56,951 bases of DNA, taken from contig JAAWSG010000008.1 of the NCBI GenBank assembly GCA_022801435.1, positions 1 to 56,951 on the forward strand. The letters are read 5' to 3'. The notes beneath the pieces were generated by a model, which saw only the letters and a program-made list of their open reading frames with translations, made no database searches and was not told the origin of the DNA. Shown here in pieces: positions 23,966-31,872 of the stretch. The position numbers and the translations under genes were made by a program. This stretch comes from Lawsonibacter sp. (GTDB taxonomy: Bacteria > Bacillota > Clostridia > Oscillospirales > Oscillospiraceae). Each line of letters begins with the position of its first letter. The stretch's first letter is position 1.

Positions 23966-24826
23966 TTGACCTATTTCATGTCTGCCGTTCTGGGCGTGCT
24001 CCAGGGGGTCGCGGAGTTTTTGCCCATCTCCAGCTCGGGGCATCTGACCCTGTTCCAGCACTTCTTCAGCCTGGAGGAGCCCGACCAGCTCTTCAATATC
24101 CTCCTCCACTTCGCCACCCTGCTGGCGGTGTGCCTGGTCTACTGGAACGACATTTGGGAGATGATCGTGGAGTTTTTCAGCTTTTTCGGCGACCTCTTCT
24201 CCCGCTCCCCCCGCCGGGGCAACCCGCCGGAGGCCAGGCGGCTGGTCCTGCTCATCATCGTGGGCACGCTGCCCCTGTTCCTGGTCCTGCCCATTGAGGA
24301 CAAGGTGGAGGCTTTGGGGAACAACCCCGTCTTTGTCAGCTGCGCCCTGCTGGTCACCGGCTGCATCCTCTTCCTGTCCGACCGCATGGCCCGGGGCCGG
24401 AAGACCGCCCGGAACGCCACCCTCACCGATGTGCTGCTGGTGGGTGTGGCCCAGGGCTTCGCCACCGTCCCTGGCCTGTCCCGCTCAGGCTGCACCATCT
24501 CCGCCGGAATGCTCCGGGGCTTCGACCGGAGCTTCGCGGTGCGGTACTCCTTCCTCATGTCCCTGCCCGCCGTGCTGGGGGCAACCCTGCTGAAGGTCAT
24601 CAAGACGGTCCAGGAGAACCAGCCCCTGGAGGAGGGTCTGCTCCCCAAATACCTGCTGGGCATGGTCATCGCCGCCGTGGTGGGCTACTTCTCCATCCAC
24701 CTGGTCAATCTGCTGGCCAGCCGGGGCAAATTCGGGGCGTTTGCTTACTACTGCTGGATCGCGGGCGGCGTTTTCCTGGTCCTCAGCCTGATGGGCTGGA
24801 GCCTGGCCCCTGCGGCAGTCCAGTGA
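23966..24826 (+). CDS. uppP: Undecaprenyl-diphosphatase (UppP/BacA)
   Basis: A 286-residue integral membrane phosphatase that recycles undecaprenyl pyrophosphate, the carrier lipid for peptidoglycan and teichoic acid synthesis; overexpression is known to give bacitracin resistance. The catalytic motifs are EFLPISSSGHL (about 17-27) and PGLSRSGCTIS (about 168-178). About eight hydrophobic segments are visible. The start is TTG at 23966, with GGGAGG 9 bases upstream, because no ATG fits the conserved N-terminus better. It is followed 29 bases later by ftsK in the same direction. Confidence 0.96.
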   Translation: MTYFMSAVLGVLQGVAEFLPISSSGHLTLFQHFFSLEEPDQLFNILLHFATLLAVCLVYWNDIWEMIVEFFSFFGDLFSRSPRRGNPPEARRLVLLIIVGTLPLFLVLPIEDKVEALGNNPVFVSCALLVTGCILFLSDRMARGRKTARNATLTDVLLVGVAQGFATVPGLSRSGCTISAGMLRGFDRSFAVRYSFLMSLPAVLGATLLKVIKTVQENQPLEEGLLPKYLLGMVIAAVVGYFSIHLVNLLASRGKFGAFAYYCWIAGGVFLVLSLMGWSLAPAAVQ

Positions 24827-24855
24827 CGATCCCTCTGGAAAGGAACGAATGATAC

Positions 24856-27588
24856 ATGGCAACGACGCAAAGAAAATCGGGCGGGAGCCGGACCGCCACA
24901 GGAAAGAGCCGGAGTTCCTCCGGCGGCGGACGGCGGACCGCGCCCGCCCAGAGCCGGAGCTCCAGCGGACGCAGAGCCTCCCCTCCCCCCAGACAGCCCT
25001 TCCGGCGGGAGGCGGGGGCGGTGGTCTGCCTCCTGCTGGCGATTTTTGCCCTCTTTGGCTACTTCCACAAGGAGGCGCTCTTCATCACCTGGTTTTGCAG
25101 CCTGCTGAAGGGCCTGCTGGGCTACGGCTTCTGGCTGTCCACCCCCGCCCTGCTGCTGGGGGCCTACATCCTGGCCTTCCACCGGGGCCGTCCGGTTCGT
25201 CTGCGGCTGTGCTGCGCCCTGCTCCTCCCCCTGGCCCTGTCCTGCCTGCTCCACGGGCTGCTGGTCTCCCCCATGACCTGGGACGGCCAGCTGCTGGGCC
25301 GGCTCTGGGTCAGCGGACTGTCTCTGAAATCCGGGGGCGCGGTGGGCGGACTGCTGGCCCAGTGCTGCGTGTCCCTCTTCACCGACCTGGGCTGTACCAT
25401 CGTCTTCGCCCTGGCGGCAATCCTGATGGGGCTGGCCGCCTTCAACCGCTCCATCGTGGATGTGGCCGACTGGGTGTTCAGCCGCCCCGAGTACGACTAC
25501 GAGCCAGAACCCCAGCCCCGCCGTCCCCGGCAGAAGGAGCCCCGGGAGGTCAAGCAGCAGGCGCCCCGCCAGGAGCCTCCCCGGCCCAGAGCCTCCCGGC
25601 CCTCCATCGACATCCCTGTGGACGACCCCCCTATCCAGCCTGAGCCCGAGCCCCAGCCCCAGCCTGAGACGGAGAAAAAGGGCTTCTTTGACCGCAGGCC
25701 CCGGGTCCCCACCCCCGACCTCATGCTCCACACCCAGACGGAGGAGCCCACCGCTCCCCAGCCGGAACCCGAGCCCCAGCCGGAAGAGCTGTACCCGGAG
25801 CCGGAGCCGTTTCCCGAACCGGCGGAGCTCTGCCCGGAGCCGGAGGTGTTTCCCGAGCCCGATCTGGAACCCGCCCCCGCTCCTCCCCCGCCTTCGCCTG
25901 AGCCCCCCCGCCGGGAGGTCCGGGAAAAACCCCCGACCACCAAGCAGGAGGTGGCCCAGGAGGCGGCCCAGCTGGACCAGGAGATCCAGCAGGCCATGGG
26001 ACAGGGCACGCCCCCCTATCAGTACCCTCCCCTCTCCCTGCTGAAGGAGGGGGCGGGGGACATCGGCGGCGAGGCCCTGGGGGAGCTCAACGCCAACCGC
26101 CAGCGCCTGGGGGACACCATCCGCTCCTTCGGCATCGACGCCACCATCGTCAACGTGGTCCGGGGGCCCTCCGTCACCCGGTACGAGCTGGAGCTGGAGC
26201 AGGGGGTGAAGCTCAACAAGCTGACCAACCTGTCCGACGACATCGCCCTGGCCCTGGGCGCCGCCGGGGTGCGGGTGGCCGCCATCCCGGATAAAATCTC
26301 CACCGTGGGCATCGAGGTCCCCAATAAAGTGGTCTCCCCGGTGAGCATCCACTCGGTCATCGGCTCCAAGCACTTTACCGACAGCAAGTCCAAGACCTCC
26401 TTCGCCGTGGGCCGGGACATCAGCGGACAGGCCATCGTGGGGGACATCGGCAAGCTCCCCCACCTGCTCATCGCCGGGACCACCGGGTCGGGCAAGTCGG
26501 TGTGCACCAATACCATCATCACCTCCCTGCTCTACAAGGCCACCCCGGAGGAGGTCCGGCTCATCATGGTGGACCCCAAGATGGTGGAGCTGGGCATCTA
26601 CAACGGCATCCCCCACCTGCTCATTCCCGTGGTCACCGACCCCAAGCAGGCCGCCGGCGCGCTGCAATGGGCGGTGACCGAGATGATGAAGCGCTACCGC
26701 ACCTTCTCCGAGGTGGGGGTGCGCAAGCTGGAGGAGTACAACGCCCTGGCCGCCCGCACGGAGGGCATGGACAAAATGCCCGCCATCGTGGTCCTCATTG
26801 ACGAGCTGGCCGACCTGATGCTGGTGGCCGCCAAGGAAGTGGAGGAATCCATCTGCCGGGTGGCGCAGATGGGCCGCGCCGCCGGGATGCATCTGGTCAT
26901 CGCCACCCAGCGGCCCTCCGCCGATGTCATCACGGGACTGATGAAGGCCAACATCCCCTCCCGAATCGCCTTTGCCGTGGCCTCCGCCATGGAGTCCCGC
27001 ATCATTCTGGACACCCAGGGGGCGGAGAAGCTGGTGGGCCGGGGTGATATGCTCTTCGCCCCCCTGGGCAGCGGCAAGCCCACCCGGGTCCAGGGCTGCT
27101 TCATCTCGGACGGTGAGGTGGCCTCCGTGGTGAATTTCGTCAAGCAGAACAGCGGGGCCGCCCAGTACGACGACAGCGTCATGCAGGAGATCAAGCACAA
27201 CGCCGCCGAAAAGGAGAAGGGCTCCAAGGGGGTGGGCGGCTCCGCCCCGGAGGACGTCTCGGATGAGTACGACGAGCTCATTGACGCCGCCGCAGAGGTG
27301 GTGGTGGAGACGGGACAGGCCTCGGTGTCCATGCTCCAGCGCCGTCTGAAGCTGGGCTACGCCCGGGCGGCCCGCCTGGTGGACCAGCTGGAGGAGAAGG
27401 GCATCGTGGGTCCCTTCGAGGGGAGCAAGCCCCGGCAGCTGCTCATCACCAAGGAGCAGTGGCAGGAGCTGAAATACCGCCAGGGGGTCCCCTCCCCCGA
27501 CCCCGCCCCCCTCTCCGATGCGGAGGGGGACGAGCCCCCCTTCGAGATTGAGGAGCCCCTGGACCGGGCGGAGGAGGAGACGTTATAA
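24856..27588 (+). CDS. ftsK: FtsK/SpoIIIE-family DNA translocase
   Basis: A 910-residue ATP-driven DNA pump that moves chromosomes through the division or sporulation septum. Residues 1-50 are basic and Ser/Gly-rich. About four membrane segments follow (about 55-190), then a long Pro/Glu/Arg-rich linker (about 200-375) with PEPEPQPQPE-type runs. The motor domain has Walker A GTTGSGKSVC near residue 540 and Walker B VVLIDELADLM near 645, followed by ATQRPSADVITGLMKANIPS. The C-terminal winged-helix gamma domain (about 830-885, SVSMLQRRLKLGYARAARLV) reads the DNA polarity sequence. Proximity to tepA points to a SpoIIIE-like role, though one copy may serve both. Confidence 0.96.
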   Translation: MATTQRKSGGSRTATGKSRSSSGGGRRTAPAQSRSSSGRRASPPPRQPFRREAGAVVCLLLAIFALFGYFHKEALFITWFCSLLKGLLGYGFWLSTPALLLGAYILAFHRGRPVRLRLCCALLLPLALSCLLHGLLVSPMTWDGQLLGRLWVSGLSLKSGGAVGGLLAQCCVSLFTDLGCTIVFALAAILMGLAAFNRSIVDVADWVFSRPEYDYEPEPQPRRPRQKEPREVKQQAPRQEPPRPRASRPSIDIPVDDPPIQPEPEPQPQPETEKKGFFDRRPRVPTPDLMLHTQTEEPTAPQPEPEPQPEELYPEPEPFPEPAELCPEPEVFPEPDLEPAPAPPPPSPEPPRREVREKPPTTKQEVAQEAAQLDQEIQQAMGQGTPPYQYPPLSLLKEGAGDIGGEALGELNANRQRLGDTIRSFGIDATIVNVVRGPSVTRYELELEQGVKLNKLTNLSDDIALALGAAGVRVAAIPDKISTVGIEVPNKVVSPVSIHSVIGSKHFTDSKSKTSFAVGRDISGQAIVGDIGKLPHLLIAGTTGSGKSVCTNTIITSLLYKATPEEVRLIMVDPKMVELGIYNGIPHLLIPVVTDPKQAAGALQWAVTEMMKRYRTFSEVGVRKLEEYNALAARTEGMDKMPAIVVLIDELADLMLVAAKEVEESICRVAQMGRAAGMHLVIATQRPSADVITGLMKANIPSRIAFAVASAMESRIILDTQGAEKLVGRGDMLFAPLGSGKPTRVQGCFISDGEVASVVNFVKQNSGAAQYDDSVMQEIKHNAAEKEKGSKGVGGSAPEDVSDEYDELIDAAAEVVVETGQASVSMLQRRLKLGYARAARLVDQLEEKGIVGPFEGSKPRQLLITKEQWQELKYRQGVPSPDPAPLSDAEGDEPPFEIEEPLDRAEEETL

Positions 27589-27860
27589 TGACAGAGGAAC
27601 AATTTGGGGCGCTGAAACTGGATGAAGCCGGTTACTGGACCGGCCATATCGCGCTGGACTTTTTTGGCAAACAGCTGGAGCCGTGTCTGATGATTGATTC
27701 CTGCTATGAGAGCCAGAGCGAGATCTCCAGCCGCCAAAAAGAGACCTGCCGGGCGTTTCTGGAGAAGTGGCCGGAGGTCCAGGGAACTGTGGTAAAAGAG
27801 ATCCTCCGCTACTATAACGAGGAGCTCGATGAGACCGACTTCCAGGACATCGCCTTTTAG
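27588..27860 (+). CDS. Small uncharacterised protein coupled to ftsK
   Basis: A 90-residue acidic soluble protein with no recognisable family. It opens MTEEQFGALKLDEAGYWTGH and ends in an acidic helix (ILRYYNEELDETDFQDIAF). The ATG overlaps the ftsK stop as TAATG, so translation is coupled. It resembles small single-domain proteins often found as immunity or accessory proteins in Firmicutes, but nothing here supports a specific role. Confidence 0.65.
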   Translation: MTEEQFGALKLDEAGYWTGHIALDFFGKQLEPCLMIDSCYESQSEISSRQKETCRAFLEKWPEVQGTVVKEILRYYNEELDETDFQDIAF

Positions 27861-27869
27861 GAGAGACAT

Positions 27870-29069
27870 ATGACCGAACCGATCCGCCGGCGGGCTGTCC
27901 GCCTGTTTGTGGGGGTGCTGGCCCTCACCGCCCTGGCCAACGGGCTGGGCAACACCATCTTTTCCAACTATTTTAATGAGGTGTTCCACATCGACTCGGT
28001 CCAGCGGGGCTTGATCGAAATCCCCCGGGAGAGCCCCGGCATCCTGTGCATGGTACTGGTGGCCGCCCTGGGGACGCTGGGCAGTCTGTGGATGTCGGTC
28101 ATCGCCCAGCTTCTGGTGCTGGTGGGGCTGGTGGTCATGGGCTGGCTGTCCCCCGGCTACGGGACTATGCTGGTGTTCCTGTTCATCCACTCCCTGGGGA
28201 TGCACCTGTTCATGCCCCTGAGCGACGCCCTCTCCATGGAGCTGGCGGACCAGAACAAGGTGGGGACCACCCTGGGCCGCTTCAAGGGGGTGAACACCTT
28301 CTTCGCCATGGTCGCGGCGGTGCTGGTGTTTTTCGGCTTCCGGACGGGATTTTTCCGCTTCCCGGCCCCGGTCATCCTCCCCTTCGCCCTGGGCGCGGCC
28401 GCTACCGCCGGGGCCCTGTTCCTGCTGGTCCCGCTGGCGGTCTGGATGCCCCGGACCGGCGCGGTGAAGAACCACAGGCTCCTCTTCCGGAAGCGCTACA
28501 TGCCCTACTACATGGTCACACTGGCCTACGGGTGTCAGAAGCGGATCAAAATCGTCTTCGCCCCCTGGGTCCTCATCCAGCTGCTGGGACAGGGGGCGGA
28601 CACCACCGCTCTGCTCACCATTTTGACCCATCTGGCCGGAGTCTGGGCCGCCCCCACCATCGGGAAGCTGCTGGACAAGCTGGGGGTGCGGAAAATGCTG
28701 TGGGTGGAGGCGGTTTACATCCTCCTCTCCTTCTCCGCCATGGGCCTGCTGGCGGGGATGCTGGCGGAGAGCTCCTTCTCCCCCGGGGACTGGAGGACCT
28801 GGCTGGTCTTCGGGGCCTATATCCTGTGCGTCCTCTTTGAGCAGTTCAACATGGTCCACTCCTACATGATGCGCGCCATCGCCCAGGACCCCAGTGAGGT
28901 CACCCGCACCCTCTCGGTGGGGCTGAGCGTGGACCACGTGATGGCCATTGCCGCCTCCCCGGTGATGGGGCTGGCCTGGAGCGCCTGGGGGCCGCAATAC
29001 GTGTTCTATCTTGCCGCGCTGTCCGCCCTGTTCCAGCTGGCCGCGGCCTCCATGGTGCGCGAACTTTAA
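27870..29069 (+). CDS. Major facilitator superfamily transporter
   Basis: A 399-residue protein with about twelve hydrophobic segments in two halves separated by a basic cytoplasmic loop (about 190-215, RTGAVKNHRLLFRKRY). Family features are weak: no classic GXXXDRXGRR, but a loop LLDKLGVRKM follows TM8. No antibiotic or sugar motif is seen, so the substrate is unknown. GGAGAG lies 5-6 bases before the ATG. It is the last gene of the ftsK group. The sequence after it to 29122 has no clear terminator. Confidence 0.85.
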   Translation: MTEPIRRRAVRLFVGVLALTALANGLGNTIFSNYFNEVFHIDSVQRGLIEIPRESPGILCMVLVAALGTLGSLWMSVIAQLLVLVGLVVMGWLSPGYGTMLVFLFIHSLGMHLFMPLSDALSMELADQNKVGTTLGRFKGVNTFFAMVAAVLVFFGFRTGFFRFPAPVILPFALGAAATAGALFLLVPLAVWMPRTGAVKNHRLLFRKRYMPYYMVTLAYGCQKRIKIVFAPWVLIQLLGQGADTTALLTILTHLAGVWAAPTIGKLLDKLGVRKMLWVEAVYILLSFSAMGLLAGMLAESSFSPGDWRTWLVFGAYILCVLFEQFNMVHSYMMRAIAQDPSEVTRTLSVGLSVDHVMAIAASPVMGLAWSAWGPQYVFYLAALSALFQLAAASMVREL

Positions 29070-29122
29070 CCCGCCCGCCCCGTCCCAAATGTTTCATTTA
29101 TATTAAATTTCCAGGAAAGGTC

Positions 29123-29151
29123 TTTACATGGGCCTTGTTTTGGAGTAGACT
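29123..29151 (+). promoter_or_regulatory. Probable promoter of ireB
   Basis: TTTACA (29123-29128) and TAGACT (29146-29151) are spaced by 17 bases. A short hairpin, CCCGC-AAAAT-GCGGG at about 29168-29182, lies in the predicted leader. Confidence 0.6.
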
Positions 29152-29216
29152 AGGACTATGAGACGCTCCCGCAAAATGCGGGACGCGATCTGCCCCATGA
29201 TCGTGAGGTGCTTTTT

Positions 29217-29468
29217 ATGGGAGAGATGGATTTCACCCGGAAGTTCAGTCTGGGCGACCAGCGTGATCTGGAGATCAAGAGCATCCTGTCCACCGTCTAT
29301 CAGGCATTGCAGGAGAAGGGCTACAACCCTATCAACCAGATCGTGGGCTATATCCTGTCCGAGGACCCCACCTATATCACCAACCACAACAACGCCCGGG
29401 CCCTGATCCGGAAGGTGGACCGGGACGAGCTGCTGCAAACTCTGGTCAAGTACTACCTGACCCACTGA
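29217..29468 (+). CDS. ireB: IreB-family regulatory phosphoprotein (UPF0297)
   Basis: An 83-residue protein matching the IreB/UPF0297 (DUF965) family: [20 protein letters not shown], then [19 protein letters not shown] and [19 protein letters not shown]. In Enterococcus IreB is a substrate of the IreK Ser/Thr kinase and affects cephalosporin resistance; a broader role is not established. In many Firmicutes it lies beside ruvX (yrrK), but here it is alone between its own promoter and a strong terminator. I chose ATG 29217 because GAGGTG is positioned upstream; a GTG at 29208 lies inside that ribosome binding site. Confidence 0.95.
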   Translation: MGEMDFTRKFSLGDQRDLEIKSILSTVYQALQEKGYNPINQIVGYILSEDPTYITNHNNARALIRKVDRDELLQTLVKYYLTH

Positions 29469-29475
29469 ATTTCCC

Positions 29476-29515
29476 CATGGCGGTCCGCCGTTCAGCGGAC
29501 CGCCATGTCCTTTTT
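29476..29515 (+). terminator. Intrinsic terminator after ireB
   Basis: CATGGCGGTCCGC (29476-29488) pairs perfectly with GCGGACCGCCATG (29495-29507) around a 6-base loop and is followed by CC and five T residues. Confidence 0.93.
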
Positions 29516-29565
29516 CCTCCTCCCCCGGGCCAGCGCAAAAATATGGGTTTTCCCGGAAAAAAAGC

Positions 29566-29594
29566 TTGCAAATTGCGGCCCGGGGTGGTATAAT
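29566..29594 (+). promoter_or_regulatory. rplS promoter
   Basis: TTGCAA (29566-29571) and TATAAT (29589-29594) are spaced by 17 bases, about 95 bases upstream of the rplS start codon. Confidence 0.75.
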
Positions 29595-29680
29595 GTCTGA
29601 GTCTGAATAACGGGCGGTCCTCTGCGGCGTCCCTTCCCGGGGACAGACAGGCCGGAATGAACGCCTATACAACAGGAGGA
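29595..29680 (+). ncRNA. Candidate L19 leader of rplS
   Basis: The 95-base leader contains complementary blocks: TGTCTG (29594-29599) with CAGACA (29644-29649), and the CCCTTCCCGGGG region between them. An L19-leader motif is known upstream of rplS in Firmicutes, where the ribosomal protein represses its own synthesis. The fit to that motif was judged only by position and pairing. Confidence 0.4.
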
Positions 29681-29689
29681 AAAACAATT

Positions 29690-30031
29690 ATGGATCTTTT
29701 GAAGGCATTTTCCGAAAAGTATCAGAAGGCTGAGCCCCCCAAGATGGAAATCGGCGACACCGTCCGGGTCCACCTGCGGGTCAAGGAGGGCAGCCGCGAG
29801 CGTATCCAGGTCTTTGAGGGCACCGTCATCGCCCAGAAGCACGGCGGTATTGAGGAGACCTTTACCGTCCGCCGTATCTCCTATGGCATCGGTGTGGAGA
29901 AGGTGTTCCCCCTCCATGCTCCCTCCATCGAGAAGGTGGAGGTGGTGCGCCACGGTAAGGTCCGCCGCGCCAAGCTGTACTACCTCCGCGGCCGGGTGGG
30001 CAAGGCCGCCAAGGTCAAGGAAGCCCTGTAA
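29690..30031 (+). CDS. rplS: Large ribosomal subunit protein bL19
   Basis: A 113-residue ribosomal protein at the 30S-50S interface. Its family blocks are visible: [49 protein letters not shown] and [21 protein letters not shown] chose ATG 29690, with AGGAGGA 9 bases upstream. It is followed by a bidirectional terminator and, past the traX gene, by rbgA and rnhB, the same neighbours as in Bacillus (rplS-ylqF-rnhB). Confidence 0.98.
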   Translation: MDLLKAFSEKYQKAEPPKMEIGDTVRVHLRVKEGSRERIQVFEGTVIAQKHGGIEETFTVRRISYGIGVEKVFPLHAPSIEKVEVVRHGKVRRAKLYYLRGRVGKAAKVKEAL

Positions 30032-30036
30032 GCCAC

Positions 30037-30068
30037 AAAAAAGGAGCGGTGCAAGCCGCTCCTTTTTT
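30037..30068. terminator. Bidirectional terminator between rplS and traX
   Basis: AAAAAAGGAGCGG (30037-30049) pairs with CCGCTCCTTTTTT (30056-30068) around a 6-base loop. It has T-runs in both directions and serves the convergent rplS and TraX-like genes. Confidence 0.93.
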
Positions 30069-30839
30069 CTACCCGCCGTAGCACAGGGCGCGCAGGACCC
30101 CCAGCGCCAGCAGATGGGCGGGGTAAAACACATACCACAGATATTTGTCCCCCGGAAAGGCACGCCCCCGCTCTCCGTGATAGAAGAAGGTGGCCGCCAC
30201 CCCCAGCAGAGGTCCCAGTGCGTTGATGGACAGCGCATGGAGCCAGCGGAGGGTAAACAGCTTTTCTGAGACCGTCATCCAGATCAGGCGGTATCGGGAC
30301 AGGGGCATGAGAACCAGCCACAGCAGAGCCTTTCGCCGGACCGGCCAGCGCTCCGTTTTGAAAAAGACCAGGATGAAGAGGACATAGGCCCCCTTCCCCT
30401 CGGTCCAGCTCAGGTACTGCGCGGCGAGCACCACCCCCGCGGCCAGCAGATCCCCCAGACCGGCCCGCCGCCCATTGCCCCAGTCCATCAGCCGGAGGGT
30501 GAGCAGTCCCAGCAGCAGCGTGAACATGATGTTCCCGCTGTAGCCGAATAAAAGCCGGTAGGGCCACTCCGACAGACAGGCAAAGACCAGCAGGCGGAGG
30601 GCGTACCTTGTAAAACTCCTGGTGTGCCGGTATCCGTTGGCAATGGCGTACAGGAAGATGGGGGCGGCGATGCGTCCTATGTAATCGGTGCAGTGCTGGA
30701 GCACCTCTATCCACAGAACCCCTCCGGCGGCGTTGGGGTACAGCAGCCCCTCCAGCGTCATGGACAGGGGCCAGACATAGGTGAGGTGGTCCCACAGCAT
30801 GGACAGCAGGGCGAGGATTTTCAGGGCAAAAAAGCTCAT
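30069..30839 (-). CDS. TraX-family membrane protein
   Basis: A 256-residue protein with about eight hydrophobic segments and the TraX-family features: LKILALLSMLWDHL near the start, GRIAAPIFLYAIANGYRHT near 55-73, a YALRLLVFACLSEWPYRLLFG stretch split by loops, and KYLWYVFYPAHLLALGVLR at the end. TraX of the F plasmid acetylates pilin; chromosomal Firmicute members belong to the acyltransferase-3-like superfamily, with unknown substrate. Minus-strand gene between rplS and rbgA, facing away from rbgA. Confidence 0.85.
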   Translation of the reverse strand: MSFFALKILALLSMLWDHLTYVWPLSMTLEGLLYPNAAGGVLWIEVLQHCTDYIGRIAAPIFLYAIANGYRHTRSFTRYALRLLVFACLSEWPYRLLFGYSGNIMFTLLLGLLTLRLMDWGNGRRAGLGDLLAAGVVLAAQYLSWTEGKGAYVLFILVFFKTERWPVRRKALLWLVLMPLSRYRLIWMTVSEKLFTLRWLHALSINALGPLLGVAATFFYHGERGRAFPGDKYLWYVFYPAHLLALGVLRALCYGG

Positions 30840-30943
30840 ACAGCAATCACTCCTCTCTTGTTTGATTGAGAGGATAACAGGAAATTCTTACAAAACAGCA
30901 CCCATATCTCTTACAAATCTCTGAACTTTCAGGAGGTTTTCCC

Positions 30944-31822
30944 ATGAACATCCAATGGTATCCCGGCCACATGACCAAGACCCGGCGGCAGATGGAGGCG
31001 GACCTGAAGCTGGTGGACATCGTGGCAGAGCTCATCGACGCCCGGGTCCCTGTCTCCAGCCGCAACCCGGATATCGACGCCATCTGCTCCGGAAAGCCCC
31101 GGCTCATCGTGCTCAACCGCTCGGACCAGGCCGATCCCGCCCGGAACAAGTCCTGGACCGCCCACTTCAAGGCCCAGGGCTGGTCCGTGCTGGAGACCGA
31201 CGCCCGGTCCGGTCAAGGGGTGGGCCAGTTTTCCTCCGCCGTCCGGGGAGCGCTGCGGGAGCAGATCGCAAAATGGCGGGAGAAGGGTCAGGTGGGCCGT
31301 CCCGTCCGGGCGATGGTGGTGGGGATCCCCAACGTGGGCAAGTCCACCTTCATCAACAAGCTCGCGGGGAAAAAATCCGCCCTGACCGGTGACCGGCCCG
31401 GCGTCACCCGGGGAAAGCAGTGGGTCCATGTGGAACAGGGTCTGGACCTGCTGGACACCCCGGGCATCCTGTGGCCTAAGTTCGAGGACGAGACCACCGG
31501 CCTCCATCTGGCCTTTACAGGGGCAGTAAAGGATGATATTATGGATATGGAGACCTTGGGCTGTCACCTGATGGCTCTGCTGGGGACGGATTACCCCCAG
31601 GCGCTGGCCGGAGGCTATAAGCTCCCCCAGCTCCCTCCCCGGGAGGAGGGGGAAAACGATGTGGCCTGGGGCTACCGGCTCCTCCAGGCCGCCGCCGCCA
31701 AGCGTGGAATGCGTATCTCAAGGGGAGAGCTGGACACCGAGCGCATGGCACGGGTCCTTCTGGACGAATTCCGGGGCGGCAAGCTGGGACGCTTTACACT
31801 GGAAGCCCCACCCAACACGTAG
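30944..31822 (+). CDS. rbgA: Ribosome biogenesis GTPase RbgA (YlqF)
   Basis: A 292-residue circularly permuted GTPase required for late 50S assembly. The motifs appear in permuted order: G4 LNRSDQAD (about 58-65) and G5 before G1 GIPNVGKSTF (about 126-135), then G2 and G3 LDTPGIL (about 171-177). The N-terminus MNIQWYPGHMTKTRRQ is the family signature and the C-terminal ~100 residues form the rRNA-binding domain. AGGAGG precedes the ATG. It keeps the Firmicute rplS-rbgA-rnhB neighbourhood apart from inserted genes. Confidence 0.97.
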   Translation: MNIQWYPGHMTKTRRQMEADLKLVDIVAELIDARVPVSSRNPDIDAICSGKPRLIVLNRSDQADPARNKSWTAHFKAQGWSVLETDARSGQGVGQFSSAVRGALREQIAKWREKGQVGRPVRAMVVGIPNVGKSTFINKLAGKKSALTGDRPGVTRGKQWVHVEQGLDLLDTPGILWPKFEDETTGLHLAFTGAVKDDIMDMETLGCHLMALLGTDYPQALAGGYKLPQLPPREEGENDVAWGYRLLQAAAAKRGMRISRGELDTERMARVLLDEFRGGKLGRFTLEAPPNT

Positions 31823-31872
31823 GTCCTCTCCCCGCCGGAAAAATCAATCAGTGGAAGAAAGGATGAAACACC

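Noticed and set aside
25650-25920. Pro/Glu codon repeats that look like a tandem DNA repeat
   Set aside because: These are degenerate low-complexity codons of the FtsK linker without a constant repeat unit; unlike the lipoprotein repeats they are not near-identical.
24748-27198. An 816-codon minus-strand open frame opposite ftsK
   Set aside because: Gly/Leu/Arg-rich and repetitive because it reads the Pro/Glu linker of FtsK backwards. No gene features.
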